Source: Armatimonadota bacterium
GTDB taxonomy: Bacteria; Armatimonadota; UBA5829; DTJY01
DNA: 64,000 nucleotides
Direction: 5' to 3'
Assembly (NCBI GenBank): GCA_025358205.1
Contig: JANYKG010000042.1
Coordinates: forward strand, 1 to 64,000
The notes under the pieces: model-generated
The model's input: only the letters and a program-made list of their open reading frames with translations
Databases searched by the model: none
What the model was told of the DNA's origin: nothing
Position numbers and translations under genes: made by a program
Shown: positions 8,827-19,103 of the stretch, one piece after another
Numbering within the stretch: position 1 is the stretch's first letter
Layout: every line of letters begins with the position of its first letter

Positions 8827-10170
8827 GCCGCGTATCAACCCGAGAAGCTCGGCGACCTTCTCATCCATCTGCTCCTTCGTCTTCGCCTCAACGTTCAGGC
8901 GAAGGAGCGGCTCGGTCTGGCTCGGGCGGACGTTGAACCACCAGTTCTCGAACTCAATCGTCAGGCCGTCCAGCTCGATGATGTTCCCGCTGCCGTACTT
9001 CGCCTTGATCTCCGCCAGCTTGCCGTCCACATCAGCCACCGTTGAGTTGATCTCCGGGCTGTGGAAATACCTCTGCAGCGGCTTCACCAACTCGGAGAGC
9101 GGCTTCTTCTCGTCAACCAGCAGTTGAAGCATTTTCAGCATCGCCAGTTCGCCGTTATCCGTGATGAAGAAGTTGGAGAAATAGTAGTGGCTGGAAAGCT
9201 CGCCGCCGAAGTACGCGCCAATCTCGCGCATCTTCGTCTTGATCAGCCCGTGGCCGACCTTGTACATGAACGGCTTGCCGCCTGCCGCCGCGATCTCTTC
9301 CTTCACCGCCCAACTGCTGCGGAGGTCGTACATGATGGTCGCGCCGGGCTTGTCCTTCAGCATCTCAAGGCCTATCAGCGTGGTGACCATATCGCCCGCC
9401 ACGGTCTGGCCCTTCTCGTCTACGAACGCCACGCGGTCGCCGTCGCCGTCGAAGCAGACGCCCAAGTCCGCGCCGGTCCGCAGCACGGTCGCCTTCAGTT
9501 CGGCCAGCGTCTCGTCCTTCAGCGGGTTTGCCTCGTGGTTCGGGAACCGGCCGTCGGGTATCCAGTAGAGCGGGGTCACTTCGCAGTTCTTGCCCTCGAA
9601 CAGCTTCGGCAGGGTCATGCCGATCATCCCGTTCGCGCAGTCAATAACGATCTTCAGGCCGCCGAAGTCCTTGATTCCGCTCGCCTTCAGCGCGGCTTCC
9701 ACGTACCCATCAAGCACGCACTGGCCGCCGAGGAACTTGCCAATTTTCGGTGCGGTCTCGAATTTGCCGGAATTCGCGAGGGCGTACAGGTCCTCGTTCT
9801 TAACGAAGCCGATGCTGGGACGCGCTTCCGGCCCGGTGATCTTGAGGCCGTTGTACTGGGGTGGGTTATGCGACGCTGTGAGCATCATGCCGGCATCGGC
9901 CTTGAGCGCGTTCACGGCATAGTAGTACATGGGGGTGCTGGTCATGCCGATGTGGATGACGTCACTGCCCTGCTCCATCAGCCCGCGTGCGGTCGGCTCC
10001 AGGAGCGCCGGGCCGCTCAGGCGCATGTCATAGCCAACCACGGTCAGCTTGGGTTTGAGTATCTGTGCGAACGCCCGCGCGATCCGGTACGCCACGTCCT
10101 CGTTGAACTGGTCCGGATACGTGCCGCGAACATCGTATGCCTTGAAAATACTGGGGTCAATGCGGTCCAT
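8824..10170 (-). CDS. Phosphomannomutase / phosphoglucomutase
   Basis: A 448-residue alpha-D-phosphohexomutase that interconverts hexose 6- and 1-phosphates for nucleotide-sugar and polysaccharide synthesis. It starts FKAYDVRGTYP, typical of the AlgC/ManB branch. The phosphoserine loop TASHNPPQYNGLK has Ser100, the metal loop is DGDGDRVAF, and the C-terminal phosphate-binding loop is RPSQTEPLLRL (the usual form is RxSNTEPxxR). AAGGAG is placed 6-7 bases before the ATG. It is divergent from the ABC transporter operon, separated by 249 bases with dyad symmetries. Choice between mannose and glucose as substrate cannot be made from sequence. Confidence 0.93.
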   Translation of the reverse strand: MDRIDPSIFKAYDVRGTYPDQFNEDVAYRIARAFAQILKPKLTVVGYDMRLSGPALLEPTARGLMEQGSDVIHIGMTSTPMYYYAVNALKADAGMMLTASHNPPQYNGLKITGPEARPSIGFVKNEDLYALANSGKFETAPKIGKFLGGQCVLDGYVEAALKASGIKDFGGLKIVIDCANGMIGMTLPKLFEGKNCEVTPLYWIPDGRFPNHEANPLKDETLAELKATVLRTGADLGVCFDGDGDRVAFVDEKGQTVAGDMVTTLIGLEMLKDKPGATIMYDLRSSWAVKEEIAAAGGKPFMYKVGHGLIKTKMREIGAYFGGELSSHYYFSNFFITDNGELAMLKMLQLLVDEKKPLSELVKPLQRYFHSPEINSTVADVDGKLAEIKAKYGSGNIIELDGLTIEFENWWFNVRPSQTEPLLRLNVEAKTKEQMDEKVAELLGLIRG

Positions 10171-10248
10171 TGCCGACTCCTTCTATGTGCGTACTTCTGT
10201 GAAATTCAGATTGGGTGGCCGAACGTGCTTGAACACCTGACCTGCATC

Positions 10249-10324
10249 ATTCACGAACACAGTGAATAATGCGCGAAGGCCCTGTACCGCGTCTTTCACG
10301 CTCAGTACAGGCATTGATTATACT
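10249..10324. promoter_or_regulatory. Dyads and candidate promoter between divergent mutase and ABC operons
   Basis: ATTCAC-N7-GTGAAT (10249-10267) and CCTGTAC-N17-GTACAGG (10281-10311) are perfect inverted repeats in the divergent gap. TATACT at 10319-10324 is a candidate -10 for the ABC genes with only a weak -35. The dyads could be operators; no regulator gene is adjacent. The rest of the 10171-10419 gap shows a GAGTATGAGTATG array at 10391-10417 and nothing else. Confidence 0.35.
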
Positions 10325-10419
10325 TACCCCAAACGTGGAGTGTCAAGGCGCGAGCGTGCATTTCGCTCAACCCCGCTCTCAGGAAGGAATAGGAGCATGA
10401 GTGAGAGTATGAGTATGAT

Positions 10420-11918
<1,499 letters not shown>

Positions 11919-11922
<4 letters not shown>

Positions 11923-12938
11923 GAAGGATAATTTCCGGCCCGGCGTTTGCACTCCTCGCAGCATTCGGGCTGGGCGCGATGGCGATCTGGGTCTCAGGCG
12001 GCAATCCCATCACGTCGTTCGGCGCGATGTTTGCGGGGGCGTTCGGCTCAGGCCCGACGGTCGCGGAGACACTGGTGAAGTCGGTGCCGCTCATCATCAC
12101 CGGTCTGGCGGTTGCGCTCGGCCTGCGGGCGGGGTTGTTCAACATCGGCGTGGAAGGACAACTGCTGGTCGGCGGGCTGTGCGCGGCGTACGTCGGATAC
12201 GCTGTAAAACTTCCTGCGGTGGTTCATCTCCCGCTCTGCATCGTCTGCGGCATGATCGGCGGTGCGGCGTGGGGCCTGCTGCCGGGTTTCCTGAGGGCGA
12301 AGCGCGGGGTGCATGAGGTCATCACCACTATCATGATGAACTACATCGCGTTCTACCTGACGCACTACCTGGTGACGAACCCGCTGAAGGACGCTACTAC
12401 GATGGCGCCCCAGACCCCCGAAGCGCTGTCGTCCGCATGGCTCCCGGCGTTCGGTGGGCTGCACGCGGGGATACTGCTCGCGCTGATCTGCCTGGCGGGT
12501 TATGCTTTCGTGATGGGCAGAGGCGTCTTCGGCTACGAGGTCAAGGTCGTGGGCAAAGCGCCTGATGCGGCGAGGGCGGCGGGTATCAGCGTCACCGGCA
12601 CGTTGGTCCGCGCGATGCTGATCAGCGGGGCGCTGGCGGGGCTGGCGGGTGCGGTCGAAGTGCTGGGCGTTCATCACAAGTTCTACGATCAGTTTTCGCC
12701 GGGTTATGGTTTCGACAGCATTGCTGTGGCGTTTCTCGGAGGCGGCTCGGCGCTGGGTACCGGGCTGTCGGCACTGCTCTTTGGCGCGCTGAGGAACGGC
12801 GCCGTGGGCATGCAGCTTGCCACCGATACGCCGAGGGAGATTGTCACCATCATTCAGGCGATCATCATTGTCATGGCCGGAACCAAGTTCGTGAAGAATT
12901 CGTCGGGGAGCGGCGGAGGTGCAGATGATCCACTTTGA
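11919..12938 (+). CDS. ABC transporter permease, nucleoside/BMP type (subunit 1)
   Basis: A 339-residue polytopic permease of the BPD_transp_2 family (YufP/NupP-like). The family signature ALGLRAGLFNIGVEGQLLVGG is at about residue 67-87. Hydrophobic segments run from residue 7 to the C-terminus, about 8-10 helices. It overlaps the ATPase gene by 4 bases (ATGA), implying translational coupling, and the second permease by 14 bases. The set imports nucleosides or a related small molecule in characterised homologues. No substrate-binding lipoprotein (BMP family) is in this operon, so it would have to be encoded elsewhere. Confidence 0.92.
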
Positions 12939-13830
12939 CGCTGAATTACTGAATAGCACCCTTCGGCTGGCGACGCCGCTGATACTGGCGGCGTTGGGCG
13001 GCGTGCTGTGCGAGCGCTCAGGCGTGGTGAACATCGCGCTTGAGGGGATGATGCTGGCGGGCGCGTTCTTCGGGATGCTCGGCTCTTACTGGACGGGCAA
13101 CCCGTGGGTCGGCATGCTGCTCGGTGCGGCGGCGGGCGGCGCGTTCGGCCTCGTACACGCGTTTCTCACCCAGCGGATGAAGTTGAACCACATAGTCAGC
13201 GGGGTGGCGTTGAACATCTTCGCGCTGGGGCTGACCACCTACCTGCTGAGGAAGCTGTTCATGCATGCTGGTGGCTCACCCCCGGTAAACGGCCTGCCGA
13301 TGTGGAACCTCCCTGGGCTTGGGGAGCAGAATCCCCTGACCGAGCTGGCGTTGGCAGGCACCTTGCTCATGACGCCGTTTTTGTGGCGGACTCCCCAGGG
13401 GCTGAGGCTGCGCGCTGTGGGCGAGAACCCGGAGGCTGCGCTTGCGGCAGGCATCAGGGTTGGGCGCGTGCGGTTCGCGGCTGTCATCGCTGGTGGGCTG
13501 CTAGGCGGGCTGTCAGGCGTCTACCTGTCTCTCGGCCAGCTCAACATGTTTGCCGAGGGGATGTCAGGCGGCAGAGGGTTCATCGCACTGGCTGCGGTCA
13601 TCTTCGGCAGATGGACACCGCTGGGCGCAGCGGGCGCGGCGCTCTTCTTTGGCTTCTTCGACGCGCTTCAGATGCGACTTCAGGGCCAGACCGTCGGCGG
13701 TGTTGTGATACCATCCGAGTTCATGCTTATGCTCCCATACCTGCTCACCATTGTCGCGCTTGCCGGATTCGCGGGCAAGGCGGTGGCTCCCGCCGCTCTT
13801 GGCAACGACGAGGCGACGGCAAGTAACTGA
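12925..13830 (+). CDS. ABC transporter permease, nucleoside/BMP type (subunit 2)
   Basis: A 301-residue permease of the YufQ/NupQ kind that pairs with the preceding permease. The signature CERSGVVNIALEGMMLAGAFF lies near residue 29-50. EGMSGGRGFIALAAVIFGRW in the C-terminal half is conserved in this family. A GTG two codons upstream is possible, but GGAGG lies 5 bases before the ATG at 12925. The gene starts within the end of the previous one, so the three genes form one coupled operon. Confidence 0.92.
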   Translation: MIHFDAELLNSTLRLATPLILAALGGVLCERSGVVNIALEGMMLAGAFFGMLGSYWTGNPWVGMLLGAAAGGAFGLVHAFLTQRMKLNHIVSGVALNIFALGLTTYLLRKLFMHAGGSPPVNGLPMWNLPGLGEQNPLTELALAGTLLMTPFLWRTPQGLRLRAVGENPEAALAAGIRVGRVRFAAVIAGGLLGGLSGVYLSLGQLNMFAEGMSGGRGFIALAAVIFGRWTPLGAAGAALFFGFFDALQMRLQGQTVGGVVIPSEFMLMLPYLLTIVALAGFAGKAVAPAALGNDEATASN

Positions 13831-13908
13831 GTGTGGAAACAAGTAGTTGCTGACCGTGGAATCTAGTGTCCTACTGGGTATAATCAATGTGAAAGTGAGG
13901 CGATGGAC

Positions 13909-14586
13909 ATGCCGAAAAGCACAGAACAGATCGCATTTGCGCGGCTTCGTCAATCGGAGTTGGCGCGAGACCAGCGCCAGGAATCCGGCCAGGTGGTCGT
14001 GAATCCAGTTATCACGATTTCGCGTAGCATGGGCAGCGGCGGACTGATCACAGCGCAGAAACTGGCGGAGATCCTCGGCTTCAGTCTGTGGGACAAGGAA
14101 CTGATAGATGCGATGGCCGCTGAATCTCAGATTCCCTCCGAAGTTGTGGAGGCCTTTGACGAGCGGACCATTTCCGAGATCGAACTACTAATACACGCTT
14201 GCCTGGGCAGACGCCAGATGTCGGAGTTCCTGTATCTGAAGCACCTCACCCGCGTTGTAGCGACCATTGCCAGCATTGGAAATGCTGTGATTCTGGGACG
14301 CGGTGTGAATTTCCTGCTGCCGAACGCGCTGAACGTCCGCATGGACGCGTCCATCGAGCGCCGGGTCGAGAACATGATCAAATTCGAAGGCGGGGACGAA
14401 GCGGCGGCGACGGCCAAAATCACGAAATCGGACAAAGAACGAGATCACTATCTGACTGGTCTGTTCGGCAAAGAGAAGATTCACAGCTTCCACTATGATG
14501 TTTCGCTGTGGATGGACAAGCTGTCATCGGACTGCGCCGCCGATATCATCAAAACTGCGTACACCGGAATCTACCAGTCGAAGTAG
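13909..14586 (+). CDS. Cytidylate kinase-like protein
   Basis: A 225-residue P-loop protein of the cytidylate-kinase-like family (PF13189). The N-terminal strand and loop read VITISRSMGSGGLITAQKLAEIL, a variant P-loop in which the classical GKST is replaced by SGGLIT. LWDKELIDAMA and VILGRGVNFLLP are further family segments. The family is widespread and its substrate is not established; it is distinct from Cmk. Two ATGs are close together (13903 and 13909). GAGG ends 8 bases before the second and only 2 before the first, so 13909 is preferred. TATAAT at 13879-13884 is a candidate -10. Confidence 0.8.
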   Translation: MPKSTEQIAFARLRQSELARDQRQESGQVVVNPVITISRSMGSGGLITAQKLAEILGFSLWDKELIDAMAAESQIPSEVVEAFDERTISEIELLIHACLGRRQMSEFLYLKHLTRVVATIASIGNAVILGRGVNFLLPNALNVRMDASIERRVENMIKFEGGDEAAATAKITKSDKERDHYLTGLFGKEKIHSFHYDVSLWMDKLSSDCAADIIKTAYTGIYQSK

Positions 14587-14603
14587 CAGTTTGGCTAAGC
14601 GAA

Positions 14604-14635
14604 ACGGCCTTGACTCCACGCGGGGTCAAGGCCGT
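14604..14635. terminator. Stem-loop between convergent genes
   Basis: ACGGCCTTGAC and its exact reverse complement (11-bp arms, 10-base loop) lie between the kinase-like gene and the convergent PEP-CTERM gene. No T-run follows on either side, so it may be a bidirectional stem rather than a classical intrinsic terminator. Confidence 0.65.
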
Positions 14636-14672
14636 CTCCACAACAGATATTTCGTACTAGTAGAGCGCGCTC

Positions 14673-15461
14673 CTACCGCCTTCTGCGGAGCAGGAATCCC
14701 GCCGGTAGCAGACAGGAAATCGCTGCCAGTATCCCACTCGGCTCAGGTACGATAGCTGTCTCGATCATCTGGAAGTTGCTTGTACCGCTTGCCAGATCAC
14801 GAGCGCTAAGCTGGAACTTGTACTGCGCTTCCATTCTCGTCACACCTACGGATAGCTGCTGCCAGCTACCAACATCGTTGACGCTATAAGTTCCGCCGAT
14901 TCCAGGAGCTCCACCAACCGCTTTGTTCTCGAAGAGGGTGCCGCTGTTGTACCTGGTCTGGTAAGTCATTCCACCGGGCCACAGACCTGTGATGAAACCG
15001 TTGTTGTTCATCGTGTCAGTGGCTGTTACGCCCGCAGTAGCCTGCGCCTTCGGAAGAACCAGGCTTGTGTCCAGGAAATTCGTGAACGTAAACGTGGTAG
15101 CGGCCCCACCGGCCCTACACGCGAAGGCCAGACTCACCGCCGGATCTTGGTCAACATTCATCATCAGGCTGTCTATGTAGCCTATGACGTTGTTGTTGGT
15201 CGGATCAACAAGCTCAATCGGAGCGCTGACCGTGTAGGTATAGGTGGTATACCACTTCCCGGTCACTTCGTCCTGGTAGACGTCTTCGACCCAGCCATTC
15301 GGTTCCGGGGTGAATGTAGCGCTTCCCAGTTCTGAGCCGACGCCCACTTCGAATCCGCCCGTGCGAGCATGATGCGGAATACCGCCCTTGTCAGCATAGG
15401 TTGTGATGCTCGCGCACATCACGAGTAGCATCACGGAGATGATAAGCAATACCCTTTTCAT
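14673..15461 (-). CDS. PEP-CTERM sorted secreted protein
   Basis: A 262-residue exported protein. Residues 1-23 are a signal peptide (MKRVLLIISVMLLVMCASITTYA). The C-terminus is a textbook PEP-CTERM tail: VPEPSG, a hydrophobic segment, then a final RRRR. This tail is the sorting signal cut by exosortase/archaeosortase-type transpeptidases, usually linked to exopolysaccharide or biofilm matrix. No exosortase gene is in the window. The middle shows no known domain; it is Thr/Asn/Gly-rich and probably beta structure. A good sigma-70 promoter lies about 145 bases upstream. Confidence 0.88.
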   Translation of the reverse strand: MKRVLLIISVMLLVMCASITTYADKGGIPHHARTGGFEVGVGSELGSATFTPEPNGWVEDVYQDEVTGKWYTTYTYTVSAPIELVDPTNNNVIGYIDSLMMNVDQDPAVSLAFACRAGGAATTFTFTNFLDTSLVLPKAQATAGVTATDTMNNNGFITGLWPGGMTYQTRYNSGTLFENKAVGGAPGIGGTYSVNDVGSWQQLSVGVTRMEAQYKFQLSARDLASGTSNFQMIETAIVPEPSGILAAISCLLPAGFLLRRRR

Positions 15462-15613
15462 TTACCCTCCTATCCCTCGGTCCCTTCCAATGAGATCCCG
15501 GTCTCCCCGGGGGATGCTGCATGCGGCGGGTTCTGTAAGACATTACTCCAAAATGCGAGCAACGGATAGGAAACAGTGCTGCGACCTGCTCAACATGCAA
15601 TCTCACTGACTCA

Positions 15614-15642
15614 CTTATACAGCGGTACTGCCGAAATGTCAA
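15614..15642 (-). promoter_or_regulatory. Strong sigma-70-type promoter for the PEP-CTERM gene
   Basis: On the minus strand a perfect TTGACA (15637-15642) and TATAAG (15614-15619) are separated by 17 bases. Transcription would start near 15607, leaving a leader of about 145 bases in which GC-rich partial dyads are visible. Confidence 0.7.
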
Positions 15643-15667
15643 TAGGTCTCCCAAAATTTTCCGAAAA

Positions 15668-15686
15668 ACTGGTATAAATACTGGTA
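15668..15686. promoter_or_regulatory. Direct repeat ACTGGTA-N5-ACTGGTA, candidate activator site
   Basis: Two identical ACTGGTA heptamers start 12 bases apart, 26-44 bases upstream of the -35 of the PEP-CTERM promoter, a usual position for an activator. The binder is unknown. The remainder of the 15462-15758 gap holds no other recognisable feature. Confidence 0.4.
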
Positions 15687-15758
15687 ATGCAGACAAGCGC
15701 CAGGAAGCATACCAACGACCGCCCCCATCTCTACGTCGGCTCGCCTGTTTCCTGCGCT

Positions 15759-17081
15759 TCACTTGAACTGCGGCAACCACTCCGCTTCCGCTTCAAACAT
15801 GTCATCACACATCGCCCAGACCTGGTCGGGCGTAAGAATCGCCGAGGTCAGCGGATCGTGCATGACGGCCAGCTTCACCAGGTTCCGGTCGCCGGCCAGC
15901 GCCGCCTCCACTGTCATGCGCTGGACGTGTACGCTTGCGGAGCAGGTCGCCGCGCACTGAAGCGGCAGGTCGCCCACATAGGTCGGCTGGATGCCGTTGC
16001 CGTCCACTATGCAAGGAAGCTCCACGGTACATCCGTCCGGCAGGTTGGTAATCAGCCCGGTGTTCGCCACGTTGAAGCAGCCCCAGTACCGCCTGCCGGT
16101 CTCCAGGGCCTCGATGATGTGTGAACCGTGCTCGTTCGACCGGTCGCCCAAGGGAATCTGGTCAAGCTCTCCCGCCATCCACTTGGGGTAGTTCTCTTTG
16201 TACGCGTTCTGGCTCTCACGGCACACGCGAAGGTATCCGCCGGTCTCGCCCCCTGCCCAGTATGAGTAGTCCATCCACCGCGCCATCTGTTCCTTGCCGC
16301 CCTTGCGATACCACGGCAGGTACTCGCTGAGGTGGCCGTTCGACTCGGTGGAGTAGTATCCGAACCGCTCCAGCACATCAATCCGCAGAGTCTCGCTCTT
16401 CGCCAGATGCTCGTCACGCTTGAAGGCGTCCAGCAGCTTGTGGGTATAGTCAATCCCCGTGTGCGTGACCTTGGTGAACCAGGTCTGGTGGTTGATGCCC
16501 GCGCAGATGTACTCCATCTCGTCCAGCGGGATGCCGAGCGCACCGGCGATCTGAGCAGCGCCGTGCTGTACGCCGTGACAAAGGCCGATGATCTTCACGC
16601 CGCCCGCCTTGCGCACCGCCCAGGTGTTCATCGCCATCGGGTTGGAGTAGTTGAGCCAGAGCGCGTCCGGGCAGACCTCTCGCATGTCCGCCGCGATGTC
16701 CATCATTACGGGGATAGTTCGCAGTGCGTAGAAGATGCCGCCGGGACCGAGAGTATCACCGACGCACTGGTCCACGCCGTACTTCAGCGGCATCTCGATG
16801 TCGTGCGCGAATGCCTCCAGCCCGCCGACCCGCACCATGCTGACGACGTAGTCCGCGTCGCGCAGGGCTTCCTTGCGGTCGAGCGTGCCCGTGACCTTCG
16901 CCGGTAGCTTGTTATCGGCCACCATCTTCCGGCAGAGGTTTACGGCCATCTCCAGGTTCTCCCGCGAGATGTCCATGAGCCGGAACTCGGTGTCCTGAAG
17001 CTCCGGCACCGACAGGATATCCATAAGCAGCCTGCGAGTGAACCCGACGCTCCCTGCTCCGATGAATGCGATCTTGATCAT
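15759..17081 (-). CDS. GH4 family glycosidase (alpha-galactosidase/alpha-glucosidase type)
   Basis: A 440-residue NAD+- and Mn2+-dependent glycosidase. GH4 enzymes oxidise the substrate C3, eliminate, and reduce it back. The Rossmann motif is IAFIGAGSVGF at 4-14. NYSNPMA, GLCHGVQ (metal-binding Cys/His) and GINHQTW (metal-binding His) are the GH4 signature segments. Length matches MelA/AglA (430-480). GGGAG lies 6 bases before the ATG. It is the last gene of the six-gene operon starting with GH130. The exact sugar (galactoside, glucoside or uronide) cannot be read from the sequence. Confidence 0.92.
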   Translation of the reverse strand: MIKIAFIGAGSVGFTRRLLMDILSVPELQDTEFRLMDISRENLEMAVNLCRKMVADNKLPAKVTGTLDRKEALRDADYVVSMVRVGGLEAFAHDIEMPLKYGVDQCVGDTLGPGGIFYALRTIPVMMDIAADMREVCPDALWLNYSNPMAMNTWAVRKAGGVKIIGLCHGVQHGAAQIAGALGIPLDEMEYICAGINHQTWFTKVTHTGIDYTHKLLDAFKRDEHLAKSETLRIDVLERFGYYSTESNGHLSEYLPWYRKGGKEQMARWMDYSYWAGGETGGYLRVCRESQNAYKENYPKWMAGELDQIPLGDRSNEHGSHIIEALETGRRYWGCFNVANTGLITNLPDGCTVELPCIVDGNGIQPTYVGDLPLQCAATCSASVHVQRMTVEAALAGDRNLVKLAVMHDPLTSAILTPDQVWAMCDDMFEAEAEWLPQFK

Positions 17082-17098
17082 GATGCTCTCCCAATATG

Positions 17099-17878
17099 TT
17101 AGAGGCCAACCGCCTCTTTTGAAATGCCATTCTGCTCAAGCTGGTAATGGCCGTCGTGACCCTCGTTGTCCTTGATGTCCAATCTTGCGCCCGCCTCGAT
17201 CAGCATCTTGGCGGCCCGTGGAGTCCTGGCTTGAGCGAGTACTGTCCTGCCCTTCTTGTCCTGATGGTTCACGTCTGCCCCGTGTTCCAGGAGGACCCCC
17301 AGCGCCTGATAAGGTCTCTCGCCGGACGGGAAGGAGCTCACGAGCGTTCTCTTGCCGGCCCTGTAATCCTCGTAGGAATCCGAGAAAACGTCAACTCGTG
17401 ATCCGCACTGTCGTACGGCCGAGAACAACGCCGTCATGCCGTCCTCGGTCTCTCGTTCTATCGCGGCCCCTCTGGCCAGCAGAAGCCGCGTCGCCTCGGG
17501 GAAGGTGACGCTCGCCATAAGCGCTGAGTGGCCGGCTGGGCTGGCCGCATTCGGATCAGAGCCTGCATCGAGGAGCATCCGGCCGATGTCAACGTTGCCG
17601 TTCGCGGAAGCCTCGATGATGGGATCAACACTATTCTGCTCGGGTCTCGCCCCTGCCTTAAGCAGAGCCTCGACCATAGCGGTCTGATTCCTCACGACCG
17701 CCATACAAACCGGCGTCACAGGATATCCATCCTTCCGATCCGGATGTTCGAGGTCCGGCCAGGGAACGGCGGCGTTCACCTCTACCCCACGGGCAAGGAT
17801 TCGATCGAAGGCCTCGGCATCGCCCTCCATTATCGCAATAACCAGTTGTTCGGCGTCTGTCGTCATTGGTTCAACCAT
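17099..17878 (-). CDS. Ankyrin-repeat protein
   Basis: A 259-residue soluble protein without a signal peptide, built of about five ankyrin repeats. Clear repeat fragments are VEALLKAGARP, GRMLLDAGSDPNAASPAGHSAL, RLLLARGAAIERETEDGMTAL and VLLEHGADVNHQDKKGRTVL. Such proteins act as protein-binding scaffolds, so its role here cannot be assigned. Its ATG at 17878 overlaps the end of the UroD-like gene by 8 bases; an internal ATG at 17866 is also possible. The GH4 gene starts 17 bases after its stop. Confidence 0.85.
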   Translation of the reverse strand: MVEPMTTDAEQLVIAIMEGDAEAFDRILARGVEVNAAVPWPDLEHPDRKDGYPVTPVCMAVVRNQTAMVEALLKAGARPEQNSVDPIIEASANGNVDIGRMLLDAGSDPNAASPAGHSALMASVTFPEATRLLLARGAAIERETEDGMTALFSAVRQCGSRVDVFSDSYEDYRAGKRTLVSSFPSGERPYQALGVLLEHGADVNHQDKKGRTVLAQARTPRAAKMLIEAGARLDIKDNEGHDGHYQLEQNGISKEAVGL

Positions 17879-18774
17879 TCGACGAAGGCAGCGACTCGGC
17901 GATGATGATTACTCGCCTGCCGCCGGTGATGCTCAGGATTCGTTCAGTCGGCATGCCTGGGCATGGGTTGACGTAGAATACCTGATCCGGCCGCAAGCCC
18001 TTCCAGTAGAACTCCAGATCTTCTGCGGCGCGGTCGTTGAGCTGCAATGTCTTGAGTGACCTCATCTCGCGCCAAACCGGTATGTGCTGCGTGTGCGTGC
18101 CGCAGAGATGGATCATGCCGCCCCTGGGATAGACGCTGAGCAGTTCATCGTCTATAGGCGCGACGAACTCAGCATACAGATCCGGCGGCTGCGTTCGGGC
18201 TACCGCCACCACGGGCTGAAGCTGCTGAATCGGTATGTGGGCCAGATACCACCGGTGCATCGTACAGAGCACGTCGTTGATGGTCTTCAGGTCGTGCCGC
18301 ACCGCCTCGGGTTTCTCGATGAAGGCAAGCAGAAGCTCCTGGCCGTAGAGGTTCAGTCCGATGTTCAGCGCGCTGGCGATGGTCGGAAGCCCGAATAGCG
18401 GCACGGCGAGATCGAGCGATAGGCTGATCCAACGGCGCCACCTGCCAATTGTTCTTCTCTCGCAGTTCGTACACGTGAGCGCCGAACACACGGTCCACAA
18501 AATGCACGCCGTATGGCCCAAACTCGATGGCCAGCGGACGGAAGACATCGGTATCGCGCAGTCGGTCGGCGCGTGATGCCAGGTCGTCAGCCGCCTCGCG
18601 CATCCATGCCTCTATGTCCGTATAGCGGTCAGTCCGGCCCACTCCTGCATGACCGTAGAGCAGAAACGGCTTGGTCTGCTGGGCACTCGTCGAGAGGCCG
18701 TCCATCCGCGCGAAGTGTGTGCCGCGTGCCTGGATCAACTCGGGGGCGTTCAGAATCGCGTGAGTATCGTTCAA
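17871..18774 (-). pseudogene. Uroporphyrinogen-decarboxylase-fold (URO-D) protein, apparently frameshifted
   Basis: Homology-like sequence runs through two frames. The first part (from a TTG at 18774, overlapping the cupin stop as TTGA) reads up to NNWQVAPLDQPI. The continuation LDLAVPLFGLPTIASALNIG and the C-terminal half to 17871 are one frame over. The switch is near 18411-18421 and fits a single extra base. GGMIHLCGTHTQHIP and EFYWKGLRPDQVFYVNPCPG match URO-D-like proteins seen in sugar and methyl-transfer loci rather than heme synthesis. It is either a real inactivating mutation, an assembly error, or programmed frameshifting. About 300 residues if restored. Confidence 0.72.
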
Positions 18775-19088
18775 GTCACATCTTCCACTAGCACAACCCT
18801 TACCAGATCGGAGAGCGGATGGGCCTTGTGCTTATGCTCCTCGCCCGCGGGTATGATGATGCCGTCACCGGGACCGTATTCCACTACCGTGCCGTTGAAG
18901 TCTATCGCGACACGGCCTTCCAGCACGTAGCCGATATGCCCCTTCAGGCACCAGTCCGGCTCCACGAAATCCCGGGCGTACTCCACGACCCTGATCTGCT
19001 TGCCGTCCGCCCTATGCGGGCGAAACCGCACTCCGTTCAGCGGCGACACCCATTCGATGGCATCGAAATCCACCTTGTATTGAGTCAC
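18771..19088 (-). CDS. Small cupin-domain protein
   Basis: A 105-residue single cupin barrel. GHIGYVLEGRVAIDF and YGPGDGIIIPAGEEHKHKA correspond to the two cupin motifs, with His and Glu residues placed to bind a metal. Small cupins act as sugar isomerases, dioxygenases or ligand sensors; the specific activity is unknown. The start is a GTG at 19088 with GGAAGG 6 bases upstream. It is embedded in the GH130-GH4 operon and its stop overlaps the next start, which suggests a sugar-related function. Confidence 0.85.
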   Translation of the reverse strand: MTQYKVDFDAIEWVSPLNGVRFRPHRADGKQIRVVEYARDFVEPDWCLKGHIGYVLEGRVAIDFNGTVVEYGPGDGIIIPAGEEHKHKAHPLSDLVRVVLVEDVT

Positions 19089-19103
19089 GGAATGCCTTCC
19101 TAT

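Noticed and set aside
10171-10419. tRNA or small RNA gene in the divergent gap
   Set aside because: No cloverleaf-compatible arms or CCA end were found; the gap has only dyads and an array.
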